Origin: Clostridia bacterium
GTDB taxonomy: Bacteria > Bacillota > Clostridia > Christensenellales > Aristaeellaceae
Assembly: GCA_024404245.1 (NCBI GenBank)
Contig: JAKSQH010000004.1
Coordinates: forward strand, 1 to 57,747
Direction: 5' to 3'
Length of the DNA: 57,747 nucleotides
The notes under the pieces were generated by a model that worked only from the letters and a program-made list of their open reading frames with translations, ran no database searches and was not told where the DNA came from. Made by a program: the position numbers and the translations under genes. This document shows, in pieces, positions 54,391 through 57,747 of the stretch (position 1 is the first letter of the stretch; every line of letters starts with the position of its first letter).

Positions 54391-56337
54391 TCAGTCAGTA
54401 ATGATATCTTCCGTTTCTTCCGTTTCCAGAAGCGGATCACCGTAGTATGCGCTCATGATCGCCTGACTCCAGGTGACACCGGACGTGATGAAGTAGTCCT
54501 GCAGGATGGGCGTGTAGAAATCGAAGTAGGTATTGCAGTAAACCGGAATCATGGGCAGCACCTCGGCAAAGGTTTCTTCAAAGGAAACCCACTTTCCGAG
54601 ATATCCGAGGAAATCACCGGGTTCCGTGCGTGCCATGTCCGCCGCCTTCTCATACAGCTCCGTATCCGCGATCGCGGTGCGGTTGCCCATGCCGGTCTCC
54701 GCGTCGGCGGGATCGAATTCCGGGGTCGGATCAAACACAACTTCATAGTTGGTTGCCAGATAAATCATGTCCCAGGAACGTTCGGCACGGCGGTCATACT
54801 GTTCCAGCAGTTCCGTCCAGGGAACGGGTACGAGGCTGACCGTAATACCTGCTTCAGCCAGATAGGGAAGGAAATGCTCCTCCAGCAGGCTTCCGATCTG
54901 ATTGCCTTCCGGGTAGGCCAGTGTGAGGTCCAGCGCCGTGAGTTCACCGCCGATTTCCTTGCAGCGTACGTCATCGGATGCCGGATCAAAGGCATCGCCG
55001 TTCCTGTTCAGCGTCCATCCGGCTTCTTCCAGCAGGGCGGATGCTTTTTCAAGGTCGGGATTGTAGACGGTCACGTTGTCAAGCGTGATTTCTTCCAACA
55101 GGGCAAGATTCTCATCATACGCCGCGAGCTCTTCCGCCGAAGCGTCTTCCGCGGGTTCATCGAAGGGCTTCACAAGACCGTTGACAGCCATATACATCCA
55201 CTGGCCGAAGCCGTAGTAGCCGTCGGCACGCAGGGCGTAATTGCCCGAATAGCCGGAAACGAGCGCGTCCTTGTCCAGACAGTACGCGATGGCTTTGCGG
55301 ACGTTGCTGTCACTTACGGTATCCTTTTCACACATGAAGGCGATATAGCTTTCACCGGTGCGGGGATAAGCCTGCATACGGACTGTGTCTCCGGTCACCA
55401 GATGCAGACCTTCATCGATCGTATCGGCGCGTACGCATTTGTTCAGCAGACCGAATTCACCGCCGGCCAGTTTGCCGATCATTGTTTCATTATCCGCCAG
55501 CGTATAGATCAGGCGGGGGATACCCGGCAACCTGCCGCTTGTATCGCCTTTGAAGTACGGGTTCGCTTCGAACACGGCGGTTGTTCCGTCAAATGAGGTC
55601 AGGGTGTAGGGACCGCTTACAACCCGCGGGTGGGTGAGATAGCCGTTTTCCGGATCCAGCAGGGTGGAACGGAGTGCTTCGGCGGACGGCGCGTTTTTGA
55701 GATACGCGCCGTTGCCGTCATCCGCGATTTCCGTATCCGGAGCCAGCAGAGACGCAGGCACAGGATCACACATCAGCAGACCGAGCTCATAGAAGAAAGG
55801 TACATATTCGGCGGTAACCGTCAGCTTCAGCGTATCCTCACCGATCAGCCGGATGCCGGTTACGGTGTCGGCTTTGCCTTCCGCCCAGTCACGCAGGCCG
55901 GCGATCCAGCCGTAGTGATTTGTGCTTCCGCCGAGTTCACTGATCTGCGGCATGACGCTCAGCATCAGCGCGAAAGCGTAATCCGCGGGGGTGACGCGTG
56001 ATCCGTCCGACCAGAGCAGATCGTTGTAAAGGGTCAGCCAGTAGCTCCGGCTGCCGTCCTTGTTATTGACGGCGGAGATACCGGTTACCGCGTTTTCCGC
56101 GGGCTTGAAATTACAGAGTCCTTCATCCCAGTCAATCAGGTTGTAGCCGCAAAGCAGGGCTTTTACATCCAGATCGGCGGTATTGTTACCCCAAAGCGTT
56201 GTGGTGAAGTTACCGCTCAGCTGTGTGGTGTTGCCTACCGTCAGTTCATCGGGAAAGACGCTTTCCTCACCGACGGCGGAAACACAGACCGCCGACATCA
56301 GAACAAGTGCCAGCAAAACCGAGAGAAAACGTTTCAT
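54391..56337 (-). CDS. oligopeptide-type substrate-binding protein (SBP family 5)
   Basis: A 648-residue exported binding protein of the OppA/DppA family. The signal peptide (about 1-25) has no lipobox. Mature segments typical of the family are LWSDGSRVTPADYAFAL, VVSGPYTLTSFD and VRKAIAYCLDKDALV. GGGG precedes the ATG at 56337. Only 16 bp separate it from the upstream repeat adhesin, so the two appear to be in one transcript. No permease or ATPase genes follow. Confidence 0.88.
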   Translation of the reverse strand: MKRFLSVLLALVLMSAVCVSAVGEESVFPDELTVGNTTQLSGNFTTTLWGNNTADLDVKALLCGYNLIDWDEGLCNFKPAENAVTGISAVNNKDGSRSYWLTLYNDLLWSDGSRVTPADYAFALMLSVMPQISELGGSTNHYGWIAGLRDWAEGKADTVTGIRLIGEDTLKLTVTAEYVPFFYELGLLMCDPVPASLLAPDTEIADDGNGAYLKNAPSAEALRSTLLDPENGYLTHPRVVSGPYTLTSFDGTTAVFEANPYFKGDTSGRLPGIPRLIYTLADNETMIGKLAGGEFGLLNKCVRADTIDEGLHLVTGDTVRMQAYPRTGESYIAFMCEKDTVSDSNVRKAIAYCLDKDALVSGYSGNYALRADGYYGFGQWMYMAVNGLVKPFDEPAEDASAEELAAYDENLALLEEITLDNVTVYNPDLEKASALLEEAGWTLNRNGDAFDPASDDVRCKEIGGELTALDLTLAYPEGNQIGSLLEEHFLPYLAEAGITVSLVPVPWTELLEQYDRRAERSWDMIYLATNYEVVFDPTPEFDPADAETGMGNRTAIADTELYEKAADMARTEPGDFLGYLGKWVSFEETFAEVLPMIPVYCNTYFDFYTPILQDYFITSGVTWSQAIMSAYYGDPLLETEETEDIITD

Positions 56338-56353
56338 CAGCGGCACCCCTTTC

Positions 56354-57747
56354 TTATTCATAGCAGTCGCCGGCGTTCACGTTGAGTCCGCCGATGCCCA
56401 TGGGTGTGTCATAATCGGTGATGGTTACAAGGTCATCCGTAGGCTTGAAGTAGATCACCGTGATCACGGTATCGTGTCCGGGCATATCGCCTTCAACGAT
56501 CTTCGTTGTGGTGGTGTATCCCTCAATATCGGGAGACTCCACTTCATAATGTTCACCGGTCTTATGGGTCTCGGTATGCGGGTTATGGACCGGCTCACCG
56601 TCCTCATCCACATAACGGATGACCAGCTTATGTTCCACAGGTGTATAGATGACATCATACACCACATCCCGCGTTCCCATGGTTCCCTCAACAATACGGA
56701 TATCAACCGTGTAGCCGGGGATAACCGGGCTGGGAATGTGGAACTGTTCGCCTTCATCGTAGACCGCGACCGCGTCGGGATGGATGTGACGGCCGCCGAT
56801 CTTCCCCTCCCAGTAGTGCACAGTGATTTTGTGCTCGGGGATGACTCTCAGGAGACCGATCTTTTCATCCGCGATGTAGTAGTCATCAGGATCGGCGGTT
56901 CCGTCGAAGTCCAGCGTATAGTCATTGTCGCTGCTGCCGACTTCCGTCTGGCTGCCGGTGACTTTGAACGTATAGGTATCGCCCTCGGCGAAGCCTTCCA
57001 CTTTACCGCCGGCTGTCAGCGGTTCGCCGTCATAGACCTTTGTCGCGCTTTCTGTGACAATGACCAGCGGGGCGGGGGTAATCGTCAGGTCTCCGTAGGC
57101 GGTTTTGACATCCGGGTAATGTTCCGGATGCTCAACCGTCCAGGTGAAGGTATTGTCGCCTTCGCCCTTCGTTTCGCCGACGTGGGTGACGGTGGCGTCA
57201 TCGGTGGGCGTTACGGTGATCTTGTCGCCGGTGGGCAGTGTGCCTGTGAAGGAACCGTCGCTGCCTCTGGTCATCGGGATTTCATCGCCGCCGTAGGTCA
57301 CGGTGATGGTTTCGGTGTGGTGCGGGTCTCCGTCATAGGTCCATTCGCCGTTGGGGGACTCGATTGTGATTTCCTTCGGAATAACCGTCAGGGTACCGAT
57401 ATCCTCATCCGCGATGTAATAGTCATCCGGATCGGCGGTTCCGTCAAAGACCAGATCATAGGTATTGTCGCTTTCGCCGGGCACGGTCTGGCTGCCGGTG
57501 GTATCAAAGGTGTAAGTATCGCCTTCCATGAAGCCTTCCACCTTGCCGCCCGCGGTCAGAGGCGTTCCGTCATAGCCCTTCTCATCGCTGTCCGTAATGA
57601 CTGTCAGCGGGGCGGGGTTGACGGTCAGGTCGCCGTAGGCGGTCTTTACATCCGGATAGTATTCCGGGTTCTCAACCGTCCAGGTGAAGGTGTTGTCGCC
57701 TTCGCCCTTCGTTTCGCCGACGTGGGTGACGGTGGCGTCATCGGTGG
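56354..57747 (-). CDS. large repeat surface protein, C-terminal part (MBG-like and MucBP-like domains)
   Basis: The frame stays open to the window edge, so the N-terminus is missing. The visible 464 residues begin with repeats of two beta domains (KVYDGEPLTAGGKVEGF and YDGDPHHTETITVTYGG). Two MucBP-like domains (ITVHYWEG to DVIYTP, and LVIRYVDEDGEPVHNP to VIYF) and a short tail ending GGLNVNAGDCYE follow. There is no LPXTG and no hydrophobic tail. The domains suggest adhesion to glycans or mucin. It lies directly upstream of the oligopeptide-type binding protein. Confidence 0.85.
   Translation of the reverse strand, partial: TDDATVTHVGETKGEGDNTFTWTVENPEYYPDVKTAYGDLTVNPAPLTVITDSDEKGYDGTPLTAGGKVEGFMEGDTYTFDTTGSQTVPGESDNTYDLVFDGTADPDDYYIADEDIGTLTVIPKEITIESPNGEWTYDGDPHHTETITVTYGGDEIPMTRGSDGSFTGTLPTGDKITVTPTDDATVTHVGETKGEGDNTFTWTVEHPEHYPDVKTAYGDLTITPAPLVIVTESATKVYDGEPLTAGGKVEGFAEGDTYTFKVTGSQTEVGSSDNDYTLDFDGTADPDDYYIADEKIGLLRVIPEHKITVHYWEGKIGGRHIHPDAVAVYDEGEQFHIPSPVIPGYTVDIRIVEGTMGTRDVVYDVIYTPVEHKLVIRYVDEDGEPVHNPHTETHKTGEHYEVESPDIEGYTTTTKIVEGDMPGHDTVITVIYFKPTDDLVTITDYDTPMGIGGLNVNAGDCYE
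57168..57747. repeat. 540-bp tandem repeat in the surface protein gene
   Basis: The stretch CTTCGTTTCGCCGACGTGGG at 57168 recurs exactly 540 bp later at 57708. Flanking sequences also match closely (for example 56996 and 57533). The period is 180 codons, so more copies probably lie beyond the window. Confidence 0.85.

Overview
The window reads as chromosomal DNA of an anaerobic clostridial Firmicute with fairly high G+C and frequent GCG/CGC/CGG codons. Support comes from rubrerythrin, a ferredoxin-thioredoxin reductase-type protein, DUF5685- and DUF3798-type proteins, a DnaK/J-protein pair and OmpR-type signalling. Many exported proteins share a Met-Lys-Lys-rich, Leu/Ala-rich signal peptide. 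An uncultured gut or rumen clostridium is my inference; no rRNA, tRNA or species marker is present. I see no CRISPR array and no complete insertion sequence.

Layout. 1-1.25 kb is an accessory edge: the N-terminus of a REP-associated (RAYT-like) transposase, three tiny ORFs and an XRE regulator with an AT-hook-like tail. 1.5-12.7 kb is a co-directional run of small metabolic and stress genes: esterase, two NUDIX/GNAT neighbours, family 4 uracil-DNA glycosylase, a heterodimeric ABC exporter, a PfkB kinase, more GNATs and glycerol-1-phosphate dehydrogenase. 12.7-20.5 kb holds a MATE exporter, a secreted cystatin-like protein, a TRIC-like channel, nagA and a large GH2 glycosidase. 20.8-23 kb is a two-component system. 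23-26.9 kb is a DnaK/DUF5685/J-protein/zinc-ribbon chaperone cluster, followed by a ferredoxin-thioredoxin reductase/thioredoxin/rubrerythrin redox cluster to 28.2 kb. 28.4-32.9 kb is a surface-signalling island: a transmembrane Ser/Thr kinase with a TETP-repeat linker, an SH3b protein and two paralogous double-SH3b proteins. 34.9-38.8 kb encodes what looks like a whole PTS phosphorelay in two fused proteins (EIIC-EIIB-HPr and EI-EIIA). 38.9-44.9 kb has an acidic duplicated exported protein, a ZIP transporter, a class I amidotransferase, a uridine-kinase-like fusion, a NUDIX-HD fusion and an exported cyclophilin. 44.9-51.2 kb is a ribose/nucleoside-type ABC importer. The rest is a TetM/EF-G-like GTPase, a NodB deacetylase, an oligopeptide-type binding protein and the C-terminal part of a large repeat adhesin that runs off the window.

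How the genes fit together. GlcNAc use is suggested by nagA plus the NagE-like PTS, which are about 18 kb apart. Redox and oxygen defence is carried by the FTR, thioredoxin and rubrerythrin genes. Cell-surface sensing is suggested by the kinase with its secreted SH3b neighbours. A dispersed repeat (4.5 kb, 4.6 kb, 54.2 kb) together with the RAYT-like fragment hints at a REP-type repeat system.
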